DNA of 64,000 nt from Echinometra lucunter (taxonomy: Eukaryota > Echinodermata > Echinoidea > Camarodonta > Echinometridae): contig CM057169.1 in assembly GCA_029962745.1 (NCBI GenBank), forward strand, positions 17,944,566-18,008,565, written 5' to 3'. This document shows, piece by piece, positions 34,409 to 49,002 of this stretch; position 1 is the stretch's first letter, and each line of letters opens with the position of its first letter. The position numbers and the translations under genes are program-made. The notes beneath the pieces are model-generated. The model was not told the DNA's origin. It saw only the letters and a list, made by a program, of their open reading frames with translations, and searched no databases.

Positions 34409-36040
34409 AGAATTAGCACCATTTCTTTTCCAAACATTTTCATTTATGGTTCATGTTTGCAAATCTAATTCAATTTTAATCATCCCAATTACATCTCATC
34501 CTCTGTACACTCTACATGTACAATGTACATGTACATTCCATACATGGGCAACTCTGCACAGGGCTCAACTCAACATAATAATTTGTGCATTAACCACCAA
34601 TGACTAATTCAATTATCTACCATACAGGCAGACATTTAATCTGCTTATGATATACTAGTACATGCTGTGTCCTGTACTAACATTTCCTATTCCACCATAC
34701 AGAATGATAGTATTGTTTAAAGCAAGCCGCATGCAGACCTCCGCTCTAATGGATAAAGACTGGAATCAATACCATCAGGCGAATTGGCCGACCGCCCGAC
34801 TCGGTCGGCTTCCGGAGCTGGTTATTGACACTTTCCAGATAGATATCGCTGGTGATAACGGTGTTTGAACGTTGCCAATATCTATTAGACAACATCCGAA
34901 GCTCACAGTTGGAGGCTACATATACATGTATGTCTGTACTGAAGGTCACTTCAAGATAATTAACTTCATGAAGTTAGTTTTTGAGAAGTTATGTACATGT
35001 AGGCCTATCTATATACTTAAATGTAGTTTCAAGACAACAGGCTCATATTCAGGGGCAATGTCCACCCTGAAGTACACGTACATGTTAGCTTCTAGCAAAT
35101 GCCTGCAACATTAATACACTGTTGGTCAACTGTTAAGTCAACCGTCAATAAAGTATGCAAGAGCCCTCTGATACCGAAATATCCAGTCACTTATCAGTGG
35201 GCTTGTAAAACGCCAAAGGCAAAGGTTGTCAGAAATCTCACAAGACCAAAATCAAAGCTGCAACTTAAGTGGGTCAGTCAATTTTTATGAGGTATTGCGG
35301 GTCATCAGTTACATCGGCCGTCATTCTTGTGGGCCTTGCATGTGCGTCTCATGAGCTTACATTGTACATGTCGGATTTACGGGCCATAACTAAGCAATAT
35401 TTTCCACAAATCTTCTAGGAAGATAAAGCATATATTGAGCAGATGCAGAGCTCTCTCTCTCTCTCTCCAACCTGACAAACTGAGAGGAAGTTTTGGATGT
35501 CACTTTGTAAGGATACGATAGATTACAGAGCCAAGTCGACATTCAAGGGATGTGAAAAGAAGGTGTTGACGACAGCTGTCCAGCGGTGTCTACGTGTGAC
35601 TCCATGTGTGAGCATCAACAAGTTGTGTTTTATATCATCTCTATTCATCTCTTTTATCTTCCTCTGCCATAGGTGTTGTTTCATAAGATAACTATTAAAA
35701 TGAAATACATACGTACAGAAGCTACAACGAACAGATATCCATATGCTACTTTCATCAAGAGTTACATGTACGTTCACAAGAAACTTCAAATTTCAAACTG
35801 TGCCTACACAATAGCATGTGGGTGTCATTAGGTTGTGCAATAGACTTGTTATGTGTTGAACGAAGTTTCCCTTGACAACTAAAAAGCTTGCCCAACAAAG
35901 CAACAACTAATGTATGCAAACTGGATTTCATTTCATCTATTCAGATCTGTGCAATTATGCACACACAGGTAAACTTAATAGTTGCTATAACAAAGGGTTC
36001 TGCAGAGAAACGTGCATAAATTTAAACATTAGTAAACAGG

Positions 36041-36200
36041 GCTGCATTTCTCAAAACTGTCATACATGTACATTTACACATATGTACATGTGTAAGTCTA
36101 AGTTCATGGACATCCCACTGAAATACGTGCTAATTCTACAACATACGTTTCAATCGGATGTCCAAGAAGTTAGACTTGTGACGGTTTCGAGAAACGCAGC
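36041..36200. repeat. Small MITE, GCTGCATTTCTCAAAAC ends
   Basis: The left end GCTGCATTTCTCAAAACTGT is answered by ACGGTTTCGAGAAACGCAGC on the right. A 30-bp interior piece (CGTGCTAATTCTACAACATA) recurs inverted at 36273-36302, just outside, suggesting a partial second copy. Confidence 0.6.
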
Positions 36201-36565
36201 TCAGGCCTTTTAGATATTACAATTTGTTTATTCTACATTTGCCATGGGCTCTATTTGTATCTGTATGAAAATTGAAACGTATGTTGTAGAATTAGCACGT
36301 ATTTGTATGAAGACTACTGACTACCACACAAAATCTCTGTGTGTGTGTGCCAAGCTAACAGTAGATCTCATAAATCTAGATCATAAAGAGAATAGGAATG
36401 AAAATATTTGTACTGCACCATGATTTCATAAATGAAATTTTTCTTTTTCACATGAAAAGTCAAACAGAGTGCACTTGGTACATGAACAAAGCCTACAAGG
36501 ACACGTTACATGGTGCTGAGCCAAGTTCCATTGAATTTATTCCTTCCTAATACTCCCCACAGGAT

Positions 36566-37175
36566 TTAAAGGAGAATTACCCCCACAGGACAGTTATCAT
36601 TGACCTAAAAGGGAATTCTAAAAAGTTTCTGATAAAATAAAAACATTGTACATTCAATAATCGAGAGGACGGAAATTGTCGACTGAATCCTCTGATTTCC
36701 ACTGGTCTCAAGAGTAGAGCAGCATCACCATGCTGAAGGCATGGAGTTGGCCATAGCCCATTGTAATTGGCTCACTGCAGATCACATCATTTGAATTTTT
36801 ACCTTGGATTTTTCCCTACGTTCAAAACGGCCACCCATCGCTTGAACAATTCCTGACATTTCTGTGGGTCTGGAAACAGATGGAATAATTTCCTGCTTGT
36901 TTTCTCGGAACAGCCAAACGCTTGACAATACATTTAACATGCAAAGTTCTCCGTCCCGTCGTCATCACACGCAAGGTTTCATGGAAAATTTAGGGAAAAT
37001 GAACCCTGCTTCTAGGAGCAGACAACAATGAAATCATCGTAAAAAGTGGTCTCTATTTTCTACAATTACAATGGCATCAGTTTGTCTAAAACAGTGATTT
37101 TTATCTCAAATTAAATGTTATGTTATTCTCTATGACACTATTACAGTTAAAAGCCTGATAGTGATTCTCCTTTAA
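36566..37175. repeat. TTAA-bounded MITE, TTAAAGGAGAATTAC ends
   Basis: Left TTAAAGGAGAATTACC, right GTGATTCTCCTTTAA, 610 bp, non-coding. Same TTAA boundary rule as the 15653-16220 family but a different interior. Confidence 0.68.
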
Positions 37176-37192
37176 AGATAAAGTTGAGTTTT

Positions 37193-37337
37193 GGGGAGCA
37201 TTTCATGAAGGGTCTTGTCAGTGATTTTTACTGAGAACTATATACATGTAAGCTACTGAAATCCTTGCATCTGATTGGCTGAGAGCAAATCTGTCAGTAA
37301 AATTCACTGACAAGACATTTCATGAAATGTTCCCCTG
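37193..37337. repeat. Diverged MITE related to the GGCCC family
   Basis: Ends GGGGAGCATTTCATGAAG and CATTTCATGAAATGTTCCCC, with a core TGCATCTGATTGGCTGAGAG that is the reverse complement of the core in copies 1-3. It follows the TTAA MITE by 18 bp. Confidence 0.6.
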
Positions 37338-38231
37338 GTCATGAGATTGAATTGTGAAAGAAACTGTCTCAAAGTAATTGGGAAAGTACATGTACGTGTA
37401 CATGTATGCTTATAAAGCACTTAAAAATTGGTGTATGCTGTAAGGTTTCGGAATCACCAAAATGATCAGAAATCGACTCAAGTCTGCTGGAAGTTACACG
37501 CACTGCACTGCACACAGAAATGCATGTATGGGACTACACACCAATGTTTGGCCCGAACATTTCAGCTTTTCATATTTTCATATTTTAAATGTATAGGGGC
37601 ATTTGAACAGCAATCCTTTTCAGGGGACATTTCTACTATGATAATTTTCCAAACTATGTGTAACAACATAAAAAGAATGAGATAGCCTACCAATTTTTCT
37701 TCACCGTTCCCAGAACTCAACCTTCTCTTTAATATGTAGGGAGAGAAAAATGGGCTTATTGATTAGACCGCCGAGACAGATTGCATTGCCAACGTGACAA
37801 ATGGCAGAGTGAAATCTGTTGGGAAATTTTCCGATTGCATGTTTGTTTGGAGGCAAAAAACACCTTCTTCCTGTAAAGGAATGTAATCATTGGAAGTATC
37901 CCATAATCAGTTGCAATATCACTTTCGGTTTGATAAATCATGATGCTGAAGAAAAGAAAGGAATAGGAAATCCATTTCTGCTGAGTAGTAACTTTAAAAT
38001 GGATGAATAAATATGCATACAATTGTTTTTTAGCCTAGTACGTGTCAAAATGAGGAATAAGAAGAAAATCCTTTTTACGTACTCCTCCTTTTCAGCAACA
38101 AAGAAGAAAAAGTTGTTTACTGTCCTACATATATAAAATGTAAACATAATTAAAATTGCCGACCAAAATTACCATTCTTAGCTTTCTCATTTCCATCTAT
38201 CTCTCTATTCTACCTTCTTTCACCTTTTTTT

Positions 38232-38731
38232 NNNNNNNNNNNNNNNNNNNNNNNNNNNNNNNNNNNNNNNNNNNNNNNNNNNNNNNNNNNNNNNNNNNNN
38301 NNNNNNNNNNNNNNNNNNNNNNNNNNNNNNNNNNNNNNNNNNNNNNNNNNNNNNNNNNNNNNNNNNNNNNNNNNNNNNNNNNNNNNNNNNNNNNNNNNNN
38401 NNNNNNNNNNNNNNNNNNNNNNNNNNNNNNNNNNNNNNNNNNNNNNNNNNNNNNNNNNNNNNNNNNNNNNNNNNNNNNNNNNNNNNNNNNNNNNNNNNNN
38501 NNNNNNNNNNNNNNNNNNNNNNNNNNNNNNNNNNNNNNNNNNNNNNNNNNNNNNNNNNNNNNNNNNNNNNNNNNNNNNNNNNNNNNNNNNNNNNNNNNNN
38601 NNNNNNNNNNNNNNNNNNNNNNNNNNNNNNNNNNNNNNNNNNNNNNNNNNNNNNNNNNNNNNNNNNNNNNNNNNNNNNNNNNNNNNNNNNNNNNNNNNNN
38701 NNNNNNNNNNNNNNNNNNNNNNNNNNNNNNN
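38232..38731. other. Assembly gap (500 N)
   Basis: A second fixed-length run of exactly 500 N in intron 1 of the RASA-like gene. The host-gene exons on both sides remain co-oriented. Confidence 0.99.
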
Positions 38732-39282
38732 AAAACACATTAACACAAATAGTTTGATACAGTTAGCCAGTACCTGCATAGTTCGTTAAATATGTGTTGA
38801 GGAGATATACTTGAATAATCTCTCTCAAACCCAAAAGACTGGACGAACCAAATATGCTGAAAGGTCAAAATCAAGTTCATCCAAAACCTGTCGATCAAAC
38901 AATATCTCAACTTTGTATTTGTTCTTCCTTCTCTCTGTTTGCTCAGCAAATACAATCTCAGACAAGTTTCTGCTTCAGGAACCGTCCAAATCAATGGCAA
39001 AAGCTCCAGTGCTCAGAATACATCCTAATGGTCTAGCGTGTAGGCAATTTTTAACTAATTGTGCACATGTGCAGCAGCGTATGCATTCGGGGTGAACTGC
39101 CACTGAAGATGTTTTGTGCAGTTTGGCACTTGGCAGTGAGCGAAATTTCGAAAGATTTTGAATGTGCCACGGCATATGAATTTCTTCAATGTTTGGGAAG
39201 AATCATGTCATTTTGTTGGAGGCATCAATCCAATTGTCCATTCATTCTGTGATAAAATGGAAAGTAGATTCTGCAAAACCTT

Positions 39283-39810
39283 TTAAGGGAAAGTGCACTC
39301 CAGAAGTTTTACTGTTTCAATAAAAGGAGATGAATTTGAATAGCATTTTAAAAAAGAAATAAGCAAAATTGGTCAAAGAATAAGAAAATTACACTCATTT
39401 ACATTTTCTAGTAAATTACTCTCGGCTCTGCAAATTGGCAACACTGATGACATCATGTGCGAGCAGGTCTGTATTCACTTTGTACATGAAATTTCACATT
39501 TTCTCAATTTTCTTGGAAGTTATTCTTCTGAACATACATGTACATTGACTATGGGGGTTAGAAAATGTGTAACTTATAAGAAAATTGAAAAAATGTGCAA
39601 TTTCATGCACAAAGTGAATGGAGAGCTGCTCGCACATGATGTCATCAGTGTTGCCAATTTGCAGAGCCTAGAGTAATTTACTAGAAAATCTAAATGAGTG
39701 TAATTTTCTTATTCTTTGACCGATTTTGCTCATTTCTTTTTTAAAATGCTGTTCAAATTTAACTCCTTTTATTGAAACAGTGAAACTTCTGGGGTGGACC
39801 TTCCCTTTAA
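39283..39810. repeat. TTAA-bounded palindromic MITE, copy 2
   Basis: Starts TTAAGGGAAAGTGCACTC and ends GGTGGACCTTCCCTTTAA. The interior is nearly identical to 15653-16220, with small internal deletions around the centre. Confidence 0.85.
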
Positions 39811-42800
39811 AAGGGGTAATATAATATAAAATATATACTGCACATGAAAGTCATTTGAAAATTAATTGGATCAACATAAGACAAATCAGAGTAAATGAAA
39901 GCAACAAGCAAACAATTACAATAATTTTTTTTTCAAAGGGGGGGGGGGGAAGCAAAAGGTTCTATCCACCCCCCCCCCCCCATTCACATACAAAAATCAA
40001 ACAAGGACCATCATACTGTACACAAGATACATGTATTGCTCGGGTAAAAGACAGAACATGCTAAATAATAAAATAATAGTGAAGTCTAAAACAACCTCAT
40101 CACAGTCCTCAAAAAATCAAGGGACTTGTTACATTAGAACAAAATTTCTGTATCCATGCACCTAAAAAAAAAAAAAAAAGGAGGTATTGAAGACTGGGAC
40201 ATGACACGTAAATAAGTGCATAGGACTGGAGATCTCGTCTATTATGCGTCACATTTGACAAATTGAGCATTCTGCTCATGGGGAGATCTAGTATTCTTCC
40301 ATTCTCCTCTCTCTCTCTTTTAATAATGCCCCCATTAAAAATTCATGAAGACTGCTGCAAATTTGCAGTTTTTTGCCACTGTCCTTACCCCTTTACCTAG
40401 ATATATCCATCTCCCTTGCCGCTTTGATATGTTTTACTGCAGTATCCTCAATAGGAACTTCATACAAGAAACCCGGAAGAGGAAAGTCTGATTTTTAAAA
40501 AAATCAAAATACCTCGAAAAGGAGAGTTTGATAAGAAAATAAATGGAATCTAAATTGCAGATCTTAACCAAAGAATGTTGAATATCTAATTTACAGGTAG
40601 AATACAAAGACTTGCACATATGCTCTGGATGTAAGCCTATGGGAATGAAATAACTCAGTTAATGACAGATCAAAGGAATGTATGTACATATGTACACACT
40701 ATCCAAAACAGCCCAAGTAATAAAAGGGAGTCTACAGAGGTGACATGAGCCCCCTCCCCCCCCCCATTTTACAATTTAATCCCATACCTGATGTGGCGAA
40801 AAAAAGTGCCCTCCTTTCAGTCCCAGTTCCATTCTAGTGCCCCTTCCCCACAGCCCACCTCTTTTGAATTTGAGATTTGAAAAAGAAAAGCTTCTGAAAA
40901 TATTTTTTTTGTCAGCTACTTCACAACTTTTTTCAAAATTTTGCCCCTTCCTCCCCTAACTTACAAAATCCTGAATCTGCCCCTGCCAGGTGCTTGAGGA
41001 CCTCGAGGTGTGAGAAGATTCTCCCATGAGATGCTTCACTCAGGAAACTTCGCAAAAATACTCAAGAGCTTCCTTTATGGCTATGGCCATTGATAGGACC
41101 CGAAAGCGCTCCATCCATTCTGGTCGAGACATGAGCGAACCATTTGGTGAGCCATTTCCATTTTATTCCACTTCCGTTCGCTCATCGCTAACAATGCAAA
41201 GAGGTTTCTGAGGATTCTTCAGATTTAAAACCAGGATTGAATACTTTGGAAATTGGAGGAAAAGTACATGCATATACAGTATTTTCTCTTTATTCAGCCC
41301 AAAACAACGGGATCACGGTGTACATGTACATGTAAATGTATATGACTAAAAAGAACAAAAAAATAAATGTGGTCTTGTCAAAAATACCCGATATGCACCT
41401 CATTACTTTGAGGTAATCCACGAGCACACCAAGGCTTTCAGGCAGAGGAGTAAAAAAGAAGGTTATTTTAGGTGCCCTACTGATCTACACTGTAAAATTT
41501 CCGCTTTTGGATTTAACTTTACAACTTTATCCTCTCCATTTTTTAAGGTACACAGCCAGATGCCCCTACATACACATACTCTGGTACTCTTGTACATCAA
41601 ACTACAAACACGATCAAGTACCTTGAGATTGAAAATATTGCCTCCGAGTTCTTTGAAGCCAGATGCAGGATGGAGTAGATGAACAAATGTGGAAACAAAA
41701 ACAACTCTGAAGAGGTTTTATCCAGGGGCGTGAAGTAGAATGTCAATGTTGAGGTGTGCTTGGAAAACATGTATCAATACCAGAAATGCTCCGAGGCAAT
41801 GCGCGTACATGTACACATGTTACACCTGTACAAGGGCGTGGGCGTGAGCATGTTTGGGAAAGGATATCTGATCAAAACAGGTACAAGTGTTGCGAGCCCT
41901 GTTCACATTGCTTCAAGTGGTAACATGATCGAATGCATGCAGAGCTCCAGTGTGAATGTTCTGTATGATTTGCTATTAAAAGTTACTTTTTGCATGCATG
42001 TAGCGGTACATCTTTGTCAAACCGTTTCGGTAAAATATTTCGTGCCTCACAATTCACAACCCATGAACAGAAATCATGTTACAGGATCGATTGGTTTTTT
42101 TTTTCTTCCTCTTTCCTTTTTAAAGCACTTGGCTTTTCCAAGACTGGAAAGTTATTGCAGGTACACGTATACATACCCCATTCAAATAACTGAGGAAATT
42201 GTATGATTTAGGGTGTTCAAGATTATAAGTACGAAAGTTCAGGAAAAATCTGAGCCACCGGAGCCTCTCTTTAAGGATGGGGGGGGGCAGTCTAAGGTCG
42301 AAAGCCACCCGAATAAAAAATGGAGAAAAAAAATTCACAATACATGTATTTTATTTCTTTTTTGCTCTCTTCTGCTGGTAAGGGAGAAAAAAGAGTTCTA
42401 TGCAGTCCTGAGTAGACCATTATGTACAAGTATGCTACTAATATGCATTTTCTTTCTTTTCTTTCTTTCTTTCTTTCTTTTCTTTCTTTCTTTAGATAGA
42501 ATTTGGAATCATGACTCAATAGGCCTACATGTACATGTACATATTCTTTTATATCGACATGGGTGAAACCAACTCCACCTTAAAATAGGCTTAAAATATC
42601 AAAGCTTGCACTTTCCTTGTCCTTTACATGTACATGCATCGACAGTGGGCGAGTAGCACCAGTTGATGATATTCCTAAATCCATCTATTTCCATAAAATA
42701 AGTGGTTTAATCTTACATTATCATCCTACGATATCAGAAGTTTTCTATATCTTTTCAAATGCATCATCCTCCTACATGTACATGGGTATCATGAGAAATT

Positions 42801-43452
42801 TTCTATTCTTTTTTTTTTTTTTTTTTTTTTTGAATAACCAGTTCAATTTCGGAAATGGGTGATTACCAAAAATCCTTACAATCAGAAATAGTAACGGATA
42901 GGAAAATGGGAAATGGACTTGCCTCTTTCATTAAATGATAAGGGGGCGGACAGGAAGAACTACATGCAAGGCAAATCCTATGAAATGCATAGGAATTGCT
43001 AAAAAAAAAATTCCCCCCAAAAAGATTGATATTAAAGGATATATATATACAGTACATGTTCATGTAGATGTCAATATACATGCTCCTGTGATACCAGACG
43101 GTGTATCAATTATTTCTTTATTTCAAGTGAACTAGGAATAGGAAATTGCCAAAACTGCCAAAGCTCGCTGATACAGAGATTAGCAAAAAGCTTACCAGAC
43201 TAATACTAACCTGAAAAAATCTATACTTTTCATGTACAAGTACTACATGTACGTACTAGACACTTGTACTACAACCATGACGACTTGAATAACCTGTGAG
43301 AAGAAACCCTTGAAGCACAGACAATACATAGCCAAGAAAGGGAAGTCTTTAAATTTAATGCTATTAAGAAAGGGCTATATGTACATGTAGATCGGAGAAG
43401 GAAAAAAATAAAAATCCTGCACTAACAATAGCCACATCAGAAGATAAACTAG

Positions 43453-46400
43453 GTACAGTACCAGTCACAATTCTTTGACTCACGTTCCCACGTTTCAGTC
43501 TTAATCCCCTATATCCGGGTGTCTGCAACGTGATTGGAGTATTTACACACGTTCGTGCAGAGGCGCGGCATCGCACAATGGGCCGTGTATCAAACAGTCA
43601 CGTACGTTCCGATTTGGTCGAGTGATTCGGATCGCCACCCCAAAAAATTAACGGGGAATCGCTCATTACATCACGTTGTGTCCGTGCGCGCGCGCCCCTC
43701 GATAAATCGACAAAATTCCCGGATGTACACTGACATGAAATGCGTCAAGACATACATTTACGTCTTTGCGATAAAGGAACCATGCGTGAAGCGAATCGCC
43801 TCGGCATCGATATAAATGGCGCGAGCAGGGAACTCGAGGTACATTGTACATGTACAGCACACGTATATCGTACATGCAGCGCAGATGCAAATTTGCTAGC
43901 ATACGCTGTACTGGCGCCTTGCTGGATGCAGATGTGGTGAACGCTAACGGTGTTACTGTTGGTGTAATTTTTTAGAAGATGCTTAAATCTCATTTGTTTT
44001 AACACGTTCATTATATTGCAAGTAGTATTTCACTTTGTGTACTTTTGTTTTATTTTTTCACCGATTCTATTTGTTTTGTTATTTTTACAGCACTTTAGCG
44101 CTTCATAAGAAGTAATTATTATTACATCATTGTAACTGTTACATGTATTTAACCCATTCGCGACAATGATTTTCTAAAAATGGATTACGAGGGCCACTCT
44201 TCAAGACGGCAACTTTTTTTGGCAACAAGCCAGCCCAATCTCATTCACAAGTCTAGGGACACGATACTCACCCACGGGGACATGCAATTTCATAAGACTG
44301 TTCCCAAACTGAATGAGTGTGATTTCCATCCTTCATTTGAAACTAAATGTTCAGTAAAAGTGACTGTTTGGAAATTTTTATCTTCTGTGGTGTGGAAATT
44401 GTATTTATTTTTTTTTCTTACATTTAGAAATATCTCATTTAGTTCGTTTGTCTGTCATCCGTAATTATGCACCCCTATTGAGAAATGGCATTTTCCACAA
44501 TAGTCAGTCATGCCGACGTGGTGTGATTTTTGGGGTTAGTCTACTCTGTGTAGGGGGAACTAAACAGTAACAACAAAGAAGTAACGGATCTGGTCAGTCA
44601 AACTCATAGAATGAATGATCTAATGCCATTTGCTTGTATGCAGAATCTGATTTATTTGTTTTTTTTTCTTCCGAAAATGGCCTCGCTGGATGTTTTATAA
44701 GTCTGCGATTTTGTTTCAAATTTATCATTCACCCTGTCCCAAAATGGTTATGTAGGCGAAAGCGAAAGACCTGTGCTATCGCGATAGCCAGGCCTAGCGT
44801 GGGAAAGGCTTGCATGCTCGATGAGTCATCATCTCTCCTTGCACTAAGCACTGCATACCATAGCTTCGTCATTCAGTCATGAATTTGAATAATTTTGGAA
44901 ATAGTTCTTCGATTACCAAATTGAACGAAGCAAAGTGGATTATAATGGGCTCACATACAAAGAAATTACAATTATTGATTTTTTTTATCTATGTCTGATG
45001 AGGTCATTTTACGTGAAAGAACATAACAAAATAAATATAGCTTTATCAAGGTCTGGTAAAATACTAGACGTCTTGTTGACGTTGCCTAGTGACCAGGCCA
45101 GGAATGTAAGTCCAGTTCATGACTGAAGGACACCTGAGCTGCACCCAGCTAGCTCTCTCTCCGTCTCTTCGAAAATGTAAACAGTGATCAAAGGAGCTTC
45201 ATGCAATAACACTGGTGGGAATTATGGCTATGAGTTCGAGTATCATTTCCCTTTATGTTGATGAACATTCAAATGTTATTTTTGCTTGTATAGTACCCAT
45301 AAACCCATTATTGTTGAAGTGCATAAATACAAGTAAATGAGTTCGTAGTTTCTGCCAAGGGATTTGCTTTTATCCCCTGGATTTTTTTATTTAGGTTTTA
45401 CATTTATATCTATAATTCACAATATTAGATTTCAGGACAAATAGCTTCCCCTGCTGTGTATAAATTCAAGTAAACAGTGTTTTGTTTGTAGGTTTGTCAA
45501 ATCAATCTAATCGCAAGAGCCTTTCGGGGGGGGGGGGTCCTAGGAAGCACATGTCCTCTTTACGCATTTTACCAGATCCATTTTTTGCAAATAAATTTGA
45601 ACTTGGAAATAAAAATGCCACCCTTGAGAAAAATACTGTTATCATTTCTTTTTTTTTTAATTTTATCTATCAAGTGTTTTAATTTTGATTTTCATTTTCA
45701 GGTGGATTCAGAAACTATGCCTTTTCACTTTGAATTCTCGACTGCCATGTTACTGTACACAATTATATTTACTGTTCAAACAACCCTTCCCAAAAAATAC
45801 ACCCCTCCACCCCCTAAATTATTTTAGGGGGAAATGTTAGTAATTTGTATTTATTGTTTTCAGTGTTAGTAAATGTATTCATGACCTTCCTTTACATGGA
45901 TATTTTTATTTTTTACATAGGGGCCAAGGCAAGCCCAAGAGGGCAAAAGTCTTTCAGAAAAAAAGGCAAAAGAAAGAAAAGAAAGAGTTAGTACCTGCCA
46001 CTTGGCACAGCACTAAAATTATTTTATTCAATTTAGCTCTAGTGTAAAAAAAAAAAAAGAAGATCGGAGTGATCGGACCATTATATTCTAACCAAACTCA
46101 ACTTCAATGCTTCATCAAAATAATCACAGGTGACTGAAGGAGAGGTATGAGGTTGATCACTCAGTCACATCAACAATACGCAATCGCACACACGCGTCAC
46201 AACAAAAGCATGCGCTCGGGAATTAGAATCAGATAGGAGAGCCTATAAAAGTCAAATAAAATCAATCAAAACAAGCAAATCCACATAGATATCCGTAAAA
46301 AATTAACAACCACGGCTATATTCACTCGAATACACACACCAAAAATTGAGGAATGCATAAATTCAAAGCTCAAATGACAGGGCTGAAACGAACGCAACGT

Positions 46401-47987
46401 CTACAAAATCACTGCACTCGCACTCTGCACTGCATGCACATACGTACACCACACAGGCAGTCACACGCCATACGTATACTACACGAACAACCGCTGTGCT
46501 GTGATTGTTCGAAAAACTAGCAAGTAGTGACCTTGCGACATGCGAAATGGCTTTATTTGTAGAGTTTTCAGAGTAACAAAGGCTTTTTTAAAAAGATGTA
46601 TGACATTGATCTCGCGCTATTGTTTGCTAACTACGCTATTAAATTCTCATTAATTGATCTCATTAAATGGATGTATCATAACAGTGATTGGTCAGCGGCT
46701 GGTCAAACGGGCTATTGTCCGCTAGAGCGGCACGGCTGTAATCATAGCGGAAGAGCGAACGCACAATAGCGGCTCCATAAGTGTTAATGATAGTCATATT
46801 TGAATAACAATACCTGTCATCCTCGGCGAGAATCAGGCGGGGGGGGGGGGGGGGGGGGGTGAAGCCAGCTTGGGGAAGCCAGCTTTCTTAATCCACAAAA
46901 CCATATTGGGATTCAGAATCTGAAATTGGCGTTTCAATATACTCGACGTGTAACCTAAACGGAAATGAAAGTACACTGTATGCAGAACATTTTCATATTT
47001 CCTTCGTATTCCGCCCCTTCTTTCTTTTATCTTCTCTCTCTCTTTTCGCCTATGAATAAGGGTAATGGAAAATAAGGGTAATGGAAAAAAAGGGTAACAG
47101 GCATAATTCGAATGATCCAACTGTGACGCCAACACTAAAACAGGTGAAATTATATATTAGATTTTAAAACTTTGCTTCGCATTCCGCCATCCTTCAAAAA
47201 CACATGCATATGTCTAGTTTTTTAAATAATTTTTCACACTGCACGGTACAATATTTATTCTTGTGAAAACAACGAAATAAATAATATGCAACATAGGCCT
47301 AAAGACTAGTGTTTCGATTTACTGCGTTATGAAACTTTTTTGACAAATAGTTTCAACGAATGATTTTCCATTTTCTTAATTATAAACATTAAATTAAATT
47401 TTGTTAAAACAAAACATAATTATCGTTTTGCTACATGTACGTGTATTTCACTTATGCATTCGAATACAATTAAACTTAAATAATCGAAAGGCAGAGCTGA
47501 CCACATGGGGCCAGCCATTTTGCGAGTTGTTCGGATGAATTAAACAAGTGATAAGTACCGTAAGTTGCGCCGTGCCTCGTGTGCATAACATGCACCAATG
47601 AATGCTTGTGCACAACGTACATACAGTATACGCCCGGACCCGCGCGCCGTGCCATGAATGCACGAGGCGATCCCAAACACAACTCGTAACTTCTGGGCGA
47701 TCCCCCTTCCGCGCGCGCGCGCGGAATGCATTCATAAAAAGCCCGAACTAATGTCGCAGCACGCACAAAACGTGAAAAGCATGTATGAACGTTACGTTTC
47801 ATACCGCCAACAAACAAGGCGGTATGAAACGTGACCGATCGAACGGTACACGTTCTTCAGTGGACTATTGTCCTTGACTGGCTGGGCGAAACGTGAGTTG
47901 AGATACACAACACGACATCCGGGTTGACCCGTCTGCACACACTATAACGTGGAAACGTGAGTCAAAGAATTGTGACTGGTACTGTAC
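43453..47987. mobile_element. Putative 4.5-kb element with 41-bp inverted ends
   Basis: 43453-43493 and the reverse complement of 47947-47987 match over about 41 bases with one mismatch, beginning GTACAGTACCAGTCACAATT. A TA dinucleotide at each edge would fit a Tc1/mariner-type target. The interior has no long open frame. A 94-codon plus-strand frame at 44180-44464 has an even amino-acid composition but no recognised domain. This is either a non-autonomous element or two inverted MITE copies. Confidence 0.5.
47710..47726. repeat. Alternating CG tract
   Basis: CCGCGCGCGCGCGCGG, a perfect self-complementary purine-pyrimidine alternation that could adopt Z-DNA or a hairpin. A shorter one is at 43685-43695. 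Confidence 0.6.
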
Positions 47988-48055
47988 AATGTAAAGTGTA
48001 TGAAAGGACACAAGAGCTTCAGAACAGAAAGGGAAAAAAAAATCACAATGGACCC

Positions 48056-48859
48056 TCAAAAGCCTTTCCCTTTGATAGATCTGTGACCTACTGCATATGT
48101 AGTCTGGCAGAAGATAATAACATCAATGGAATCAATACTTCCTGCTATAGGGTTCCTACGCGATCCAGTGCCCCGGGGTATCAATGTCAAGATGTCATCA
48201 GTGTGTAATACAAGTGGAGGGGTTGCTTTGGAACTTGATCCTGTTTTCACAAACAAGTTTATTGTAAGGAGGGGTATGTTTCCTTGGAAAGAGTAGATAT
48301 TGTTCATGCACAGCACTTTGGTGTTTCCAACCTGAAGATAATACCTGTTTAATAGTGATGGGGTACAATATTTTTGTGCTTTCACTTCATAAAATATCTT
48401 AACATCAGAACATTTGCCAGAATCACTCACATCGACTTTTATGTAGTTCAATGAGAGGGCCGTAAAATACAGGTAGCCAAAAATTCTATACAAATTTTGA
48501 ACCTTGAGGGTACAATTTGTATTCCTATAGCACAGAATGTACATGTACATGTAGGTAGGTGCAGCAAGGCTACTCTGCAGTACATACATGTATCTACATG
48601 AAGGCCTACAGACTACATTATACAGTGGATTTGAAGATACACGTACCGATAGTACATTGTACACTTTACACAATAGTGAAAAAAATACATGAGGGCTAAG
48701 GGCGATTTGCCAAAGTGTCAAAAAATAGCCCTTGTAACTTGCAAAATAGCCCCTGTAAATTGCAGTTGGGTTCAATAGTGAATACAACATGAACAAAAAT
48801 GAACAGAAGCAAGAAAAATAGCCCCTGTACAGAAAATCTAAATTTTCTCTCCTGTACAT
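48056..48859 (-). other. Unrecognised 267-codon open frame
   Basis: The longest open frame outside the transposon. The first half is rich in Tyr/Leu/Phe and overlaps a repeated TAGCCCCTGTAAATTGC motif, so it is probably not coding. The second half (after a possible acceptor near 48334, ttcag|GTTGG) reads more like protein, with NTKVLCMNNIYSFQGNIPLL. No known family is recognised. It could be a transposon remnant adjoining the 43453-47987 element. Confidence 0.25.
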
Positions 48860-49002
48860 GTATGTCTACCAGTCAAGATTTATTATGAGGAGATTATCTA
48901 TGTAATGCTGCATACATGTACATGTACATGCGTGTAGAAATGTAGTGTGGATATCTCCTCAAATAAAACTTGCATACATGTACCAATGGCCACATGGTAG
49001 AG

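Noticed and set aside
41754..42206. 150-codon open frame
   Set aside because: No recognisable motif, the composition follows local repeats such as ACATGTACA, and splice context is absent.
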